A DNA stretch of 64,000 nt from contig NZ_QUCM01000012.1 in the NCBI RefSeq assembly GCF_003473545.1, positions 20,910 to 84,909 of the forward strand, read 5' to 3'. Each line of letters opens with the position of its first letter. The stretch's first letter is position 1. Positions 35,400 through 44,649 of this stretch are shown here, in pieces. Source of the stretch: Clostridium sp. AM22-11AC. GTDB taxonomy: Bacteria; Bacillota; Clostridia; Lachnospirales; Lachnospiraceae. Made by a program: the position numbers and the translations under genes. The notes beneath the pieces are model-generated. The model did no database searches. It was not told the DNA's origin and saw only the letters and a program-made list of their open reading frames with translations.

Positions 35400-36596
35400 C
35401 TACAGATATTTCTTCAGATCTTCTACTCTGTCTAACTTCTCCCACGGAAGATCTACATCATGACGGCCAAAATGACCATAAGCAGCGGTCTGCTTGTAGA
35501 TCGGGCGGCGCAGATCAAGCATCTTGATGATGCCAGCTGGACGCAGGTCAAAGTTTTCACGGATGATCTCAACTAACTTCTCGTTGCTTACCTTTCCCGT
35601 TCCGAAGGTATCTACCATGATGGAAGTTGGATGAGCAACACCGATGGCATAAGACAGCTGGATCTCGCACTTGTCAGCAAGTCCTGCTGCTACGATATTC
35701 TTTGCAACGTAACGTGCTGCGTATGCTGCGGAACGGTCTACCTTGGTGCAGTCCTTTCCGGAGAATGCGCCGCCGCCGTGACGAGCGTAACCACCGTAGG
35801 TGTCTACGATGATCTTACGGCCGGTCAGACCACTGTCTCCGTGAGGTCCGCCAATAACGAAACGGCCGGTTGGGTTGATAAAGAACTTGGTATTCTCGTC
35901 TACCATATCAGCCGGGATGATCTCGTCAAATACATACTTCTTAATATCCTCATGGATCTGCTCCTGGGATACATTCTCATCATGCTGAGTAGAAAGAACA
36001 ACTGCATCCAGACGTACTGGCTTGTCATTCTCATCATATTCTACAGTAACCTGGGTCTTTCCATCTGGACGAAGGTACTTTAAGGTACCGTTCTTTCTTA
36101 CTTCTGTAAGGCGTCTTGCCAGCTTGTGAGCCATAGAAATAGGATAAGGCATATATTCTTCTGTCTCATTGCTTGCAAAACCGAACATCATACCCTGGTC
36201 ACCAGCACCGATCGCGTCTAACTCTTCCTCAGTCATGTGCTTTTCACCAGCCTGCTTTGCCTCTAATGCCTTGTCAACGCCAAGAGCAATATCAGCAGAC
36301 TGCTCATCAATTGCAGTTAAAACACCGCAGGTATCGCAGTCAAAACCATATTTTGCACGATCATATCCGATCTCACGGATAGTCTCACGAACGATCTTCT
36401 GGATATCTACATAAGCCTTGGTAGTGATCTCACCCATTACCATTACAAGTCCTGTAGTGGTAGCTGTTTCACATGCAACACGGCTCATTGGATCCTGTTC
36501 CATTAATGCATCAAGAATGGCATCGGAAATGGCATCGCACATTTTGTCTGGATGGCCTTCAGTTACAGATTCGGAAGTAAATAATCTTCTTTCCAT
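35400..36596 (-). CDS. metK: S-adenosylmethionine synthetase
   Basis: A 398-residue enzyme making S-adenosylmethionine from methionine and ATP. Signature motifs: [68 protein letters not shown]. Length is typical. Expression is controlled by the SAM-I riboswitch upstream, so the gene is shut off by its own product. Confidence 0.97.
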   Translation of the reverse strand: MERRLFTSESVTEGHPDKMCDAISDAILDALMEQDPMSRVACETATTTGLVMVMGEITTKAYVDIQKIVRETIREIGYDRAKYGFDCDTCGVLTAIDEQSADIALGVDKALEAKQAGEKHMTEEELDAIGAGDQGMMFGFASNETEEYMPYPISMAHKLARRLTEVRKNGTLKYLRPDGKTQVTVEYDENDKPVRLDAVVLSTQHDENVSQEQIHEDIKKYVFDEIIPADMVDENTKFFINPTGRFVIGGPHGDSGLTGRKIIVDTYGGYARHGGGAFSGKDCTKVDRSAAYAARYVAKNIVAAGLADKCEIQLSYAIGVAHPTSIMVDTFGTGKVSNEKLVEIIRENFDLRPAGIIKMLDLRRPIYKQTAAYGHFGRHDVDLPWEKLDRVEDLKKYL

Positions 36597-36726
36597 TTGT
36601 TCTCCTTTTTCGTTTTTGTTATATTGTTATCTTAGTTTGCTTTGTTGACCCGTTACCCGCTAAAGCGGGCACTGCATTTCGTGAACAGCGAACGACCTCT
36701 GGCGCGCTCCCATATGCAATGGCAAG

Positions 36727-36753
36727 AAAAAAGTCCGCAGCAATTGCGGACTT
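36727..36753 (-). terminator. Riboswitch-controlled terminator upstream of metK
   Basis: AAGTCCGCA (36731-36739) pairs with TGCGGACTT (36745-36753), with a T run on the minus strand (A run 36727-36732). It lies immediately 3' of the SAM-I aptamer and forms the off state. Confidence 0.88.
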
Positions 36754-36774
36754 GAAAATAGCAGATCTTCAAAT

Positions 36775-36942
36775 CCTCTTATTGCTCGATCAAGCAGTTT
36801 TCCGGAATTTCCGTACTCGTCTGCTCCTCGCTCAGGCTGGCACCTTCCGGCCCTTTCGCATGTGCATCTTGCTTTCACATACTCAACCGGGGTTGCCGTG
36901 ACTTCGCAGGTCCTTTGTACCTCCATCACTCTGAATAAGGGA
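36775..36942 (-). ncRNA. SAM-I (S-box) riboswitch aptamer
   Basis: On the minus strand the RNA opens CTTATTCAGAG, then GATGGAGG, CCTGCGAAGTCACGGCAACC and GGAAGGTGCCA, and closes AATAAGAGG, which pairs with the 5' end as P1. The conserved core (AGAG, GGAGG, GAAG, CGGCAACC, AAGGTGCCA) matches the S-box consensus in order. SAM binding stabilises P1 and lets the downstream terminator form, lowering metK expression. A promoter lies ~40 bases upstream. A further hairpin (CCCGCT/AGCGGG near 36657-36670) lies between the terminator and metK. Confidence 0.93.
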
Positions 36943-36988
36943 TATATACGAACTTTTTAATTGTAAATCTAAACGGATTACCTCACAT

Positions 36989-37017
36989 ATCTTAATGGAT
37001 TTGCGCAGGTATGTCAA
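36989..37017 (-). promoter_or_regulatory. Promoter of the SAM riboswitch-metK transcript
   Basis: Minus-strand TTGACA (37012-37017), 17-base spacer, TAAGAT (36989-36994), starting RNA about 40 bases before the aptamer. Confidence 0.8.
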
Positions 37018-37033
37018 TATCTATTTTTCTCAA

Positions 37034-38326
37034 TCAGCCTACACGCAACTTAAATTTCTGCACTTCGCGCTCAGAATCCACCTTTTCGATCACAGCTCCA
37101 AGAGCCTGAAGCTTTTCTTCAAAGCACTCATAACCTCTCTGGATATAGCCAATCTCATCTACTGTGGTATAGCCTTCAGCAGCCAGTCCTGCGATCACTA
37201 AGGCAGCACCTGCACGAAGGTCTGGAGCATTTACCTGAGCACCTGTAAAGCCTGCAACGCCATCAATGACAGCTACATTGCCTTCTACCTTAATATGGCT
37301 TCCCATACGTGCCAGCTCGTCCACGTATTTGAAACGGTTCTCAAAAATACTCTCCGTTACCATACTGGTTCCATTTGCAAGCGCAAGTGTAACAGCCATC
37401 TGAGGCTGCATATCCGTCGGAAATCCAGGATAAGGCAGAGTCTTGATGTCTGTATGTCTCTGTACCGGTTTTCCTACCACACGGACTGCATCATCAAATT
37501 CAATCACTTCACAGCCGATCTCAATGAGCTTGGCAGAAATAGCTTCCAGATGCTTCGGGATCACATTTTTCACCATGATATCCCCTCTGGTTGCTGCTGC
37601 AGCACACATAAAAGTACCTGCTTCGATCTGATCCGGGATAATAGAATACTCGGTTCCATGAAGCTTGCCTACGCCACGGATACGGATAGTATCTGTACCA
37701 GCACCTTTAATATTGGCTCCCATACTGTTTAAGAAGTTGGCTACGTCTACGATATGAGGCTCTTTTGCCGCATTCTCCAGAATAGTCTGGCCTTCTGCCA
37801 TAGCTGCTGCCATCATAATGTTGATAGTCGCACCTACAGAAACCACATCCAGATAGATATGGCTTGCTACCAGATCAATGGCATGGGCGATCACTGCGCC
37901 GCATTCAATCTGTACATCCGCTCCCAGCGCGCGGAAACCTTTAATATGCTGGTCGATGGGACGGCTTCCAATGTTGCATCCGCCTGGAAGCGGTACCTGA
38001 GCGCTCTTATATTTTCCCAGCAAGGCGCCGATAAAATAATAAGATGCGCGGATACGGCGGATATATTCATCATCAACGGACACTTCTTTAATACCGCTGC
38101 CGTTGATTTTTACTGTATGACGGTCAATACGATCTACTCTTGCACCGATCTCCTGGATAGCTTCCAGCATTACATTGATATCTCTTACATCTGGAAGGTT
38201 ATCGATCAGTACATCATCATCCGTCATGATCGAGGCGGCAAGAATACCTAACGCAGCATTCTTGGCACCGCTGATGGTTACATCACCCACTAACGGATTA
38301 CCGCCTTTTATAATATATTGTTCCAT
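37034..38326 (-). CDS. murA: UDP-N-acetylglucosamine 1-carboxyvinyltransferase
   Basis: A 430-residue enzyme of the first committed step of peptidoglycan synthesis, moving enolpyruvate from PEP to UDP-GlcNAc. Lys22/Asn23 in SGAKNAAL and catalytic Cys117 in LPGGCNIGSRP are present; because the residue is Cys, the enzyme should be fosfomycin-sensitive by precedent. Other motifs: GATINIMMAA, IPDQIEAGTF, PGFPTDMQ. Monocistronic with its own promoter. Confidence 0.96.
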   Translation of the reverse strand: MEQYIIKGGNPLVGDVTISGAKNAALGILAASIMTDDDVLIDNLPDVRDINVMLEAIQEIGARVDRIDRHTVKINGSGIKEVSVDDEYIRRIRASYYFIGALLGKYKSAQVPLPGGCNIGSRPIDQHIKGFRALGADVQIECGAVIAHAIDLVASHIYLDVVSVGATINIMMAAAMAEGQTILENAAKEPHIVDVANFLNSMGANIKGAGTDTIRIRGVGKLHGTEYSIIPDQIEAGTFMCAAAATRGDIMVKNVIPKHLEAISAKLIEIGCEVIEFDDAVRVVGKPVQRHTDIKTLPYPGFPTDMQPQMAVTLALANGTSMVTESIFENRFKYVDELARMGSHIKVEGNVAVIDGVAGFTGAQVNAPDLRAGAALVIAGLAAEGYTTVDEIGYIQRGYECFEEKLQALGAVIEKVDSEREVQKFKLRVG

Positions 38327-38485
38327 TACACACCTCTGTTGCTTAATGTACTCCCAAAATCTTTTTGTGCTTTATTTTGCAAGAAGATTTCGAGAGTACA
38401 TCTTATTCAATCCTTACAGCAAATTCTTCTAATGGGACTTAAGAATTCCCTAAAACTTCGTTCACAATTTATTTACATCCATTAG

Positions 38486-38513
38486 ATTATACCATAAGAA
38501 TGGAATTTGTAAA
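38486..38513 (-). promoter_or_regulatory. Promoter of murA
   Basis: Minus-strand TTTACA (38508-38513), 16-base spacer, TATAAT (38486-38491); leader ~155 bases with no recognised structure. Confidence 0.72.
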
Positions 38514-38525
38514 GTGTGTGCTTTT

Positions 38526-41006
38526 TTATTCCACTTTCAGACCGCACAAAAAGCTGTTATTTGCTCCTGAAAAATAGACAGCCCCATCTCCCAGTCCCAT
38601 CTTGGAGATCTCCTGTGTTGCCGGATCATAAATATTTACATTGTACTGGTCGTATCCATATAAAAGCAGATAGGAACCATCCGGTCTGCATGCCACCACC
38701 GGTATTCCCTTATCAATAAAATACAACACCTGATTTACATTACAGCCGGACCCATCTAATGTCATAAGTCCGCCATCTCTCAGCTTATTTTCACCTAAGC
38801 TGTCCATATAAGATAATAACTCTCTTGCCTGTCCGGCCGGATCTTTCAGGCTGCGGATCGGCTTCTTATTAATACGATCCCAGATCAGATGCTGATTTTG
38901 ATCTGTTACATAGCCCATTTTTTCATAGGCTGTATTCACTGCTTCACTGAAATTTTTAAAGGCTCCCAGGTATCTTCCACCGCCATAAGCATAGAAAATA
39001 AGATCCGTATCCTCAAGATTATTCTGTCTGCCAGACAACTCCAACGTACTTGTATTTTCATAAGAAAATGCCTTTGGTACCTCTGTTTTCACAGAAGAAG
39101 CCTTTATTTCTCCATCTGTCTGTACAAAATAGACCCTGCCTTTGTCCTGGGACGCATACCATCCAAGTCCTTCAAAAGGATCCTTATCTACTTTTTCATT
39201 ACAAACAATGGTGTCCTCATCCTGGTAAGCATACTGCCCATCTCCTATTTTCACCAGTCGTTTTAAATGGATTCTTCCATCTTCTGCCGTTACATCTGAT
39301 ATATAGATACCCGGCTTTTTATATTCGCTCTGAATGTTCATCTCATTATCAGCAATATACAAGGCGTACATAGGAAGTTCTTTTACAATTCCATTTACTG
39401 ACCACAGATCACTTTCATGTCCGAAACCATAGATCAGATCACTTCCTACAAAACCAAGAGCCCTTACATAATCTCCTGATGGAGCTGTAATATCCTGTTT
39501 CTGTGCTGTATTAAAATCCATAACATGAAGCATTTCCGACTGATATGCATTATTTCCTTCCTGCCATGCCATACGGCTTCCATCTGCACTGACTGCAAAA
39601 CTTCCCTGGCTCAGGCCATACGCTACAGTAACCGACTCATTGCTGTTCAGGTCAATTCCTGTAACCTTTCCGTTAAGCAGCAGGTAGGTCATACCATCTT
39701 CTCCCAGATATGCCAGTGTGGTAATATCAGACTCTAACTGGTCATATCCTTCTGAAACAGGCACAAAGAATTTTTCCTGTACTGTACGACTGTCTTCATC
39801 ATAATGGTAAAATACCACTCCCATCTGCCCTTCATAGGTTCCCCGGTTCATATAGCCATATACAAGAAAATCAACATCTCCTTCATCTGAAGCTGCCAAA
39901 ACTTTCACATTATGTTTCCCATAATCCGCTCTCACATCATCATTGGAGCCATCTGCGAAAGTAAACATGCAAAGGGCTTTTTTATCATGCTGATCATAGC
40001 GCCACAGATTTCCATTTACACGAAACAGGATATACCGGGAATTTTCGCTTTTCTGCGCCTTGATCTGCTTTGCATCCGAAATCCCCAGCAGGATCCTTTT
40101 TCCCGCAAAATTCTTCTGTTCCCCGTTAAACATTTCATTGGCATAACGGTTATAATTCATCAGGTAAATTCTCTTATCATTCCACTTCATAGTGAAATTA
40201 TCTTCTGTCCGCACCAGGGAACGATTACCTGTGCTGTCTGTGACCCACACATTATATTCTACCTGGACCTGCCCCATGATCCCATCGTACAGCTGCAATG
40301 TGATCTGCGGTTCTCCCTCCAGTTCTGTTTCCAATCCGTCCCAGGTAAGATGATCAAAACTTGCCTTGATACTTACATTGCCTAAAGAGCTGTTATCCTC
40401 TCCCGGATTGGTTTCCAGATAAGACACCAGTTCTTTCGCCTCATCGTAATTCAGACTTTTTCTGGTGAAATTTTCTGCCAGATCCAACATATCTCCTGCA
40501 TGGTTGGTATCAGCCCACATAATGCGGGTATAATAATGGATCTCTTTTTCTGCTGTACTTACTGTAAGATCCAGCAAATAAGTTTCATTTTGTGTCAGCA
40601 GATTTTGAATAGGAAGCACTACCTGCAAACTTCCATTTTCTTCCTGCCAGTTATCAATCTCTGTCCGTTCGATCAAACGGTCCATTCCCAGATTGCGCAC
40701 TTCGTAGCGGATCCCTGTGATTCCATTATCATATTCATCAATATGCAATGTCAGCTTTCTGTCCTCAGGAAGTACGGAAATACTCTCTCCTGCCACCTGG
40801 TTTCCCATATCCTGAATGTATCCATGAAGAGCATTGATCTCTTTTCCATCAAACTCTGTATACACCACAGGAAATTCAGGCGCATCCATTGAAGAATAAA
40901 CAGCCTCTTCCTTTTGCATATTTTTTCTTGCAGCAAAGAAATACACAGCCACCGATGCGGCAAATACCATTGTAAGTATCCCTGCTGTCCGTATTATTTT
41001 TTTCAT
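38526..41006 (-). CDS. Large membrane-anchored extracellular protein with C39-like C-terminus, unknown function
   Basis: An 826-residue protein not recognised as a named family. Residues ~8-26 form one membrane anchor with the rest probably outside. A beta-rich region (~60-290) precedes a WD/propeller-like stretch (~310-640) of repeated blocks such as YILFRVNGNLWRYD, GSFAVSADGSRMAWQEGN and ALGFVGSDLIYGFGHESDLWSV. The last ~100 residues resemble a papain-like C39 peptidase: GSGCNVNQVLYFIDKGIPVVA, LLLYGYDQYNVNIYDPATQE. The Cys and Asp positions are kept but the usual His (GHYVV in the family) is replaced by Ser in PDGSYLLLYGY, so it is likely non-catalytic. It lies downstream of parA-parB-DUF4446, separated by a terminator. 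Confidence 0.7.
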   Translation of the reverse strand: MKKIIRTAGILTMVFAASVAVYFFAARKNMQKEEAVYSSMDAPEFPVVYTEFDGKEINALHGYIQDMGNQVAGESISVLPEDRKLTLHIDEYDNGITGIRYEVRNLGMDRLIERTEIDNWQEENGSLQVVLPIQNLLTQNETYLLDLTVSTAEKEIHYYTRIMWADTNHAGDMLDLAENFTRKSLNYDEAKELVSYLETNPGEDNSSLGNVSIKASFDHLTWDGLETELEGEPQITLQLYDGIMGQVQVEYNVWVTDSTGNRSLVRTEDNFTMKWNDKRIYLMNYNRYANEMFNGEQKNFAGKRILLGISDAKQIKAQKSENSRYILFRVNGNLWRYDQHDKKALCMFTFADGSNDDVRADYGKHNVKVLAASDEGDVDFLVYGYMNRGTYEGQMGVVFYHYDEDSRTVQEKFFVPVSEGYDQLESDITTLAYLGEDGMTYLLLNGKVTGIDLNSNESVTVAYGLSQGSFAVSADGSRMAWQEGNNAYQSEMLHVMDFNTAQKQDITAPSGDYVRALGFVGSDLIYGFGHESDLWSVNGIVKELPMYALYIADNEMNIQSEYKKPGIYISDVTAEDGRIHLKRLVKIGDGQYAYQDEDTIVCNEKVDKDPFEGLGWYASQDKGRVYFVQTDGEIKASSVKTEVPKAFSYENTSTLELSGRQNNLEDTDLIFYAYGGGRYLGAFKNFSEAVNTAYEKMGYVTDQNQHLIWDRINKKPIRSLKDPAGQARELLSYMDSLGENKLRDGGLMTLDGSGCNVNQVLYFIDKGIPVVACRPDGSYLLLYGYDQYNVNIYDPATQEISKMGLGDGAVYFSGANNSFLCGLKVE

Positions 41007-41137
41007 ATCATTCAGTCCTTTAAACTCAGCCCATTTATACAGCCGCCTGTTTTGACGGTCCCTTTCATTTTATATAATAACCTGTGAAACTACAACTTAA
41101 TCTTTTTTTAAGTATTATAAATCTAAGTATTATAAAA

Positions 41138-41189
41138 CAAAAAAAGATACTCTGTTCCACGTGAAACAAACACATGTTGCAGAGTATCT
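41138..41189 (-). terminator. Terminator after DUF4446 gene with a parS in its loop
   Basis: AGATACTCTG (41145-41154) pairs with CAGAGTATCT (41180-41189); a T tract follows on the minus strand (A run 41139-41145). The loop contains the one-mismatch parS 41153-41168, whose CACGTG can pair further with CACATG-type sequence in the loop. Confidence 0.8.
41153..41168. other. parS site 2 (one mismatch)
   Basis: TGTTCCACGTGAAACA, one base off the consensus, within the terminator that ends the parA-parB-DUF4446 transcript. Confidence 0.8.
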
Positions 41190-41200
41190 ATAAAAATTCA

Positions 41201-41722
41201 TTATTCAGGCTTTTTCTCTACATATCCCAAAGCCTGTTCCAAAGCTTCCTGTTCTTCATTTCCAAGGACTACATCTGTCTGTCCCCGATCCACTTCCTTC
41301 ATATATATATAGCAGCCTTCCCTGCTGTGGATACAGTTCAGTACAAAACCTGTATTAGTATAATCCAGCATTGCAAATACAAAGCTTAAATTACCACCCA
41401 TTCCCTGAAATGCATTGTACTTCACCATTCCAAATTTCTGAAAGGATGCGCGAAAATTACGGTTTAAGGTACGGATGGAATCCTTTGCCGCCCGGTCTTC
41501 TGCTTTCAGGTTTCGGATCTCTTCAATCTGATCCATGATCACATCTTCCAATGTTTCTGCATCTTTTCCCCGCATAAAATAATCATACTTGCGGGTCAGA
41601 CTTTTTAACTGTACCATAGTGGAGATCAAAAAGATCAGTAATATTAACACTAAACCGATCAATCCCAAAATAAGAAATCCCGGGTCAAACGGAAGCTGAT
41701 TTAAAATACTGGTTTCCATCAT
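41201..41722 (-). CDS. DUF4446 family membrane protein
   Basis: A 173-residue protein with one N-terminal membrane helix (~15-37), a coiled-coil region (~40-95) and a C-terminal domain with FQKFGMVKYNAFQGMGGNLSFVFAMLD, the DUF4446 signature. Function unknown, but the family is commonly encoded next to parB near clostridial origins, suggesting a role tied to chromosome segregation or the cell envelope. Follows parB by 25 bases in the same operon. Confidence 0.85.
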   Translation of the reverse strand: MMETSILNQLPFDPGFLILGLIGLVLILLIFLISTMVQLKSLTRKYDYFMRGKDAETLEDVIMDQIEEIRNLKAEDRAAKDSIRTLNRNFRASFQKFGMVKYNAFQGMGGNLSFVFAMLDYTNTGFVLNCIHSREGCYIYMKEVDRGQTDVVLGNEEQEALEQALGYVEKKPE

Positions 41723-41747
41723 GAATGCATCATTCTCCTTCTGTCGA

Positions 41748-42674
41748 TCAGCCGATGGATTCTATCATTTCCACGATTCTTTCCAGTTCCGCTTCAGAAT
41801 AATATTCGATTTCAATTCGGCCTTTATTTTTGTCTTTATTATGTATACTTACCTTGGTTCCCATAACAGATTTCATTCTGTCTTCCAGATTTTGGTAGAT
41901 CAGTGTGAGAGCTTCATCCTGTTTCTTTTCTTCTTTCTTCTCTCCCGCTGCTTCCCGCTGCATCCGCTTTACCAGTTTTTCTGTTTCACGGACACTTAAC
42001 TTTTTGTCCAGAACTTCTTTTGCTGCTTTTAACTGCAGTCCCTTGTCCTCCAGTGAAAGGAAAGCCCTTGCATGTCCACTGGTAATCACACCCTGGATCA
42101 GCATATTCTGGATCTGCTCATCCAGTTTTAAAAGGCGCATAGTATTGGTAATAGCAACACGGCTCTTTGCCACACTGGCAGCGATCTCTTCCTGTGTAAG
42201 ATCAAACTCCCTGATCAGCTTCTGATAAGCCAAAGCTTCTTCGATCGGATTTAAGTCTGCCCTCTGTACATTTTCGATCAGAGAGATCTCCATTGCTTCC
42301 TGTCTGCTGTATTCTTTTAATACTGCAGGAACTTCTTTTAATCCAGCTGCTTTTGCAGCGCGCCATCTGCGCTCCCCTGCAATGATCTCATAAAAGCTGC
42401 CTGACTTCTGTACCAGAAGAGGCTGAAGAACTCCATACTGTTTAATAGACCCCGCCAGCTCATTGATCTGTTCTTCGTCAAATGTTTTCCTCGGCTGTTC
42501 CTTATTCGGCTGGATCAGATCCAGTTTGAGCATAAGAATGCGTCCTTTTTCATCGATCTCCTCTGCAGCAGCTGCCCTTTTCGCTTTTGCTTTTTCAAGC
42601 TCTTCTTTGCTCTCTTTTACAACATCTTCACCGAAAATCGCCCCCAGGCCTTTTCCTAATCCCTTCTTTGCCAT
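41748..42674 (-). CDS. parB: Chromosome-partitioning protein ParB / Spo0J
   Basis: A 308-residue CTPase clamp that loads at parS, slides along DNA and recruits condensin to the origin. N-terminal CTP-binding motifs are present: GERRWRAAK (~100-108) and ENVQRADLNPIEEA (~134-147); a helix-turn-helix follows (LTQEEIAASVAKSRVAITNTMRLLKLD), then a linker rich in Lys/Glu and a C-terminal dimerisation domain. Five parS sites are in the window. Its ATG shares one base with the parA stop. Confidence 0.97.
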   Translation of the reverse strand: MAKKGLGKGLGAIFGEDVVKESKEELEKAKAKRAAAAEEIDEKGRILMLKLDLIQPNKEQPRKTFDEEQINELAGSIKQYGVLQPLLVQKSGSFYEIIAGERRWRAAKAAGLKEVPAVLKEYSRQEAMEISLIENVQRADLNPIEEALAYQKLIREFDLTQEEIAASVAKSRVAITNTMRLLKLDEQIQNMLIQGVITSGHARAFLSLEDKGLQLKAAKEVLDKKLSVRETEKLVKRMQREAAGEKKEEKKQDEALTLIYQNLEDRMKSVMGTKVSIHNKDKNKGRIEIEYYSEAELERIVEMIESIG

Positions 42675-43444
42675 TATAACTCTTCTCCTCTGCTTATCAC
42701 TTCCGCTGCCAGCATCCGATAACTTTCTGCACCTGTTGAACGGGTGTCATAAAGATTAATGGACTTACCGTGACTTGGTGCTTCTGCAAGTCTTACATTT
42801 CTTGGAATAATAGTTTTATAAATGGTCTGATTTAAATTGCTCTTTACGCTCTCCACAACCTGCAAAGATAAATTGGTGCGGGCATCATACATGGTAAATA
42901 CAACCCCTTCCAGTTCCAGCTGTGGATTTAATTTTTTTCTTACCAGTTCTACTGTCTTTAATACCTGATTTAATCCTTCCAGAGCATAATACTCACACTG
43001 GATCGGTACCAGTACCGTATCTGCTGCTGTCAATGCATTAATTGTCAGGATATTCAAAGATGGCGGACAATCGATCAGAATAAAATCATAATCATCTCTT
43101 ACCTGATCCAGATAACGTTTTAAAAGTGTTTCTTTATTTTCTATTTCCTGAAACTCGATTTCTGCTCCTGCCAGGTTCATATCAGAAGGAAGTACATCCA
43201 GATTATCCTGTACATTCTTTACCAGACATTCGTCCAGTCCGGCTTCCTCCGCCATCAGATCATATACTGTATGTTCGTGTTCTTCTATTTCTACTCCCAG
43301 TCCGCTGCTGGCGTTTCCCTGGGGGTCAAAGTCTACCAGCATTACATGCTGTCCTGCCTCTGCCAGACAAGCTGATAAATTGATTGCTGTTGTAGTTTTT
43401 CCTACTCCGCCTTTCTGGTTGGCAATTGTAATAATTCGTCCCAT
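42674..43444 (-). CDS. parA: Chromosome-partitioning ATPase ParA / Soj
   Basis: A 256-residue ParA-type ATPase. The deviant Walker A KGGVGKTT (Lys11, Lys16), Walker A' in DFDPQGNASSG, and Walker B DFILIDCPPSL are all present. It works with ParB in origin segregation and, in Bacillus, in control of DnaA. The ATG at 43444 is chosen because GGATG lies upstream and the protein then starts MGRIITIANQKGG; an ATG 33 bases further up would add 11 unusual residues. Confidence 0.96.
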   Translation of the reverse strand: MGRIITIANQKGGVGKTTTAINLSACLAEAGQHVMLVDFDPQGNASSGLGVEIEEHEHTVYDLMAEEAGLDECLVKNVQDNLDVLPSDMNLAGAEIEFQEIENKETLLKRYLDQVRDDYDFILIDCPPSLNILTINALTAADTVLVPIQCEYYALEGLNQVLKTVELVRKKLNPQLELEGVVFTMYDARTNLSLQVVESVKSNLNQTIYKTIIPRNVRLAEAPSHGKSINLYDTRSTGAESYRMLAAEVISRGEEL

Positions 43445-43496
43445 ATTTTTTACATCCTTTCTCAGAAAAACATTCATTTTCTGACCATCAAAAACG

Positions 43497-43525
43497 ATTA
43501 TAGCACAACTTTATAGTTATAGCAA
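43497..43525 (-). promoter_or_regulatory. parAB promoter abutting a parS site
   Basis: Minus-strand TTGCTA (43520-43525), 17-base spacer, TATAAT (43497-43502). parS site 3 begins 2 bases upstream of the -35. Confidence 0.7.
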
Positions 43526-43527
43526 AA

Positions 43528-43543
43528 AGTTTCACGTGAAACA
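43528..43543. other. parS site 3
   Basis: AGTTTCACGTGAAACA, 15 of 16 to the consensus (first base differs). Located between the divergent parA and hydrolase-like genes. A further half site GTTTCAC lies at 43552-43558. Confidence 0.88.
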
Positions 43544-43593
43544 TATAAATAGTTTCACAACTTTCCATCAACTTTTCTTAAATCTTTTGTCCG

Positions 43594-43622
43594 TTGTAAT
43601 AGCGTACCCATTGTATTATAAT
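43594..43622 (+). promoter_or_regulatory. Promoter of the hydrolase-fold gene
   Basis: TTGTAA (43594-43599), 17-base spacer, TATAAT (43617-43622), about 55 bases before the gene at 43683. Confidence 0.65.
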
Positions 43623-43682
43623 ACTGTTTAGATACCACATTACTTCATCACTATTATAATAAGGAAGAAAGAGATTATCTAA

Positions 43683-44633
43683 ATGAAAACAAGAAATAAA
43701 TTACTGACCTTACTTATCCTTTCTGCTGGCGCTGCTACTACTACTGCGCTGATCAATAAAGCAGTTAAACTTTCTGCTGTATCAAAGCACATTTTAGAGA
43801 GCCGCGTCTCTCTCTGTTATCGCTGGCGTCTGGGCAATATCCATTATACAAAGATCGGCGAAGGGAAACCTGTCCTTCTTGTACACGACCTTTCACCTGC
43901 ATCCTGCAGTTATGAATGGCATTCCGTCCGCAGAGAACTTGCAAAGAACCATACTGTATACACCATTGACCTGTTAGGTTTCGGACGTTCCGAAAAGCCC
44001 AACCTCACTTACACCAACTATCTGTATGTGCAGCTGCTCTCCGATTTCATCAAATCAGAGATTGGTCACCGCACAGACATTGTAGCTACCGGTGCTGCTG
44101 CTTCTCTGGCAGTTATGGCATGTGGAAATTCTCCGGAATTATTTGACCGTCTGATACTGGTCAACCCGGAGTCCCTGCTCTCCTGCAGTATGGTACCTGG
44201 AAAGAACGCGAAACTTTACAAGTTCATTCTGGATCTGCCGATCGTAGGCACCCTGATCTACCACATTGCAAGCAGCCGTCAGAATATTGCAGATGAATTT
44301 AAAAATCACTATTTCTCTAATCCGTACTCTGTCACTGCCCGGGATATTGACGCTTACTACGAAGCAGCACATTTAGGCGACTCTCCTAAATCTGTATATG
44401 CCAGTGTCAAATGTAACTACACCAAGTGCAACATCATCAATGCTTTAAAGAAGATCGATAACAGCATCTATCTTTTAGGCGGCGATCATCTGACCGGAAT
44501 GGAGAAAATCCTGGAAGAATATAAAAATTACAATCCAGCGATTGAGTCCATTATGATCCCGGATACCAAACATTTACCTCAGTTAGAAGCACCTGCTGCG
44601 TTTCACGAAATGTGTGAAACATTTTTAGAATAA
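43683..44633 (+). CDS. Alpha/beta-hydrolase-fold protein lacking the nucleophile serine
   Basis: A 316-residue protein. An N-terminal hydrophobic segment (~8-25) may be a membrane anchor or signal. The alpha/beta hydrolase core is clear: GKPVLLVHDLSPASCSYEWHSV, YTIDLLGFGRSEKP, and a late MIPDTKHLPQLEAP holding the usual C-terminal His. The nucleophile elbow, normally GHSMGG, reads VATGAAASLAVMA, with no Ser at the elbow, and the oxyanion region has HD in place of HG. So the fold is conserved but hydrolysis is unlikely. The ribosome binding site (AAGGAAG) is 14 bases from the ATG. Its terminator contains a parS. Confidence 0.8.
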   Translation: MKTRNKLLTLLILSAGAATTTALINKAVKLSAVSKHILESRVSLCYRWRLGNIHYTKIGEGKPVLLVHDLSPASCSYEWHSVRRELAKNHTVYTIDLLGFGRSEKPNLTYTNYLYVQLLSDFIKSEIGHRTDIVATGAAASLAVMACGNSPELFDRLILVNPESLLSCSMVPGKNAKLYKFILDLPIVGTLIYHIASSRQNIADEFKNHYFSNPYSVTARDIDAYYEAAHLGDSPKSVYASVKCNYTKCNIINALKKIDNSIYLLGGDHLTGMEKILEEYKNYNPAIESIMIPDTKHLPQLEAPAAFHEMCETFLE

Positions 44634-44649
44634 CACCTGTTTTGAAAAA

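Noticed and set aside
36660..36929. 89-codon minus-strand open frame upstream of metK
   Set aside because: It coincides with the SAM-I aptamer and its terminator; the conserved bases are explained by the riboswitch.
44600..44620. Split inverted half sites resembling parS in the hydrolase-fold gene
   Set aside because: Half sites are separated by 7 bases, so not a functional parS by the known consensus; noted only as part of the cluster.
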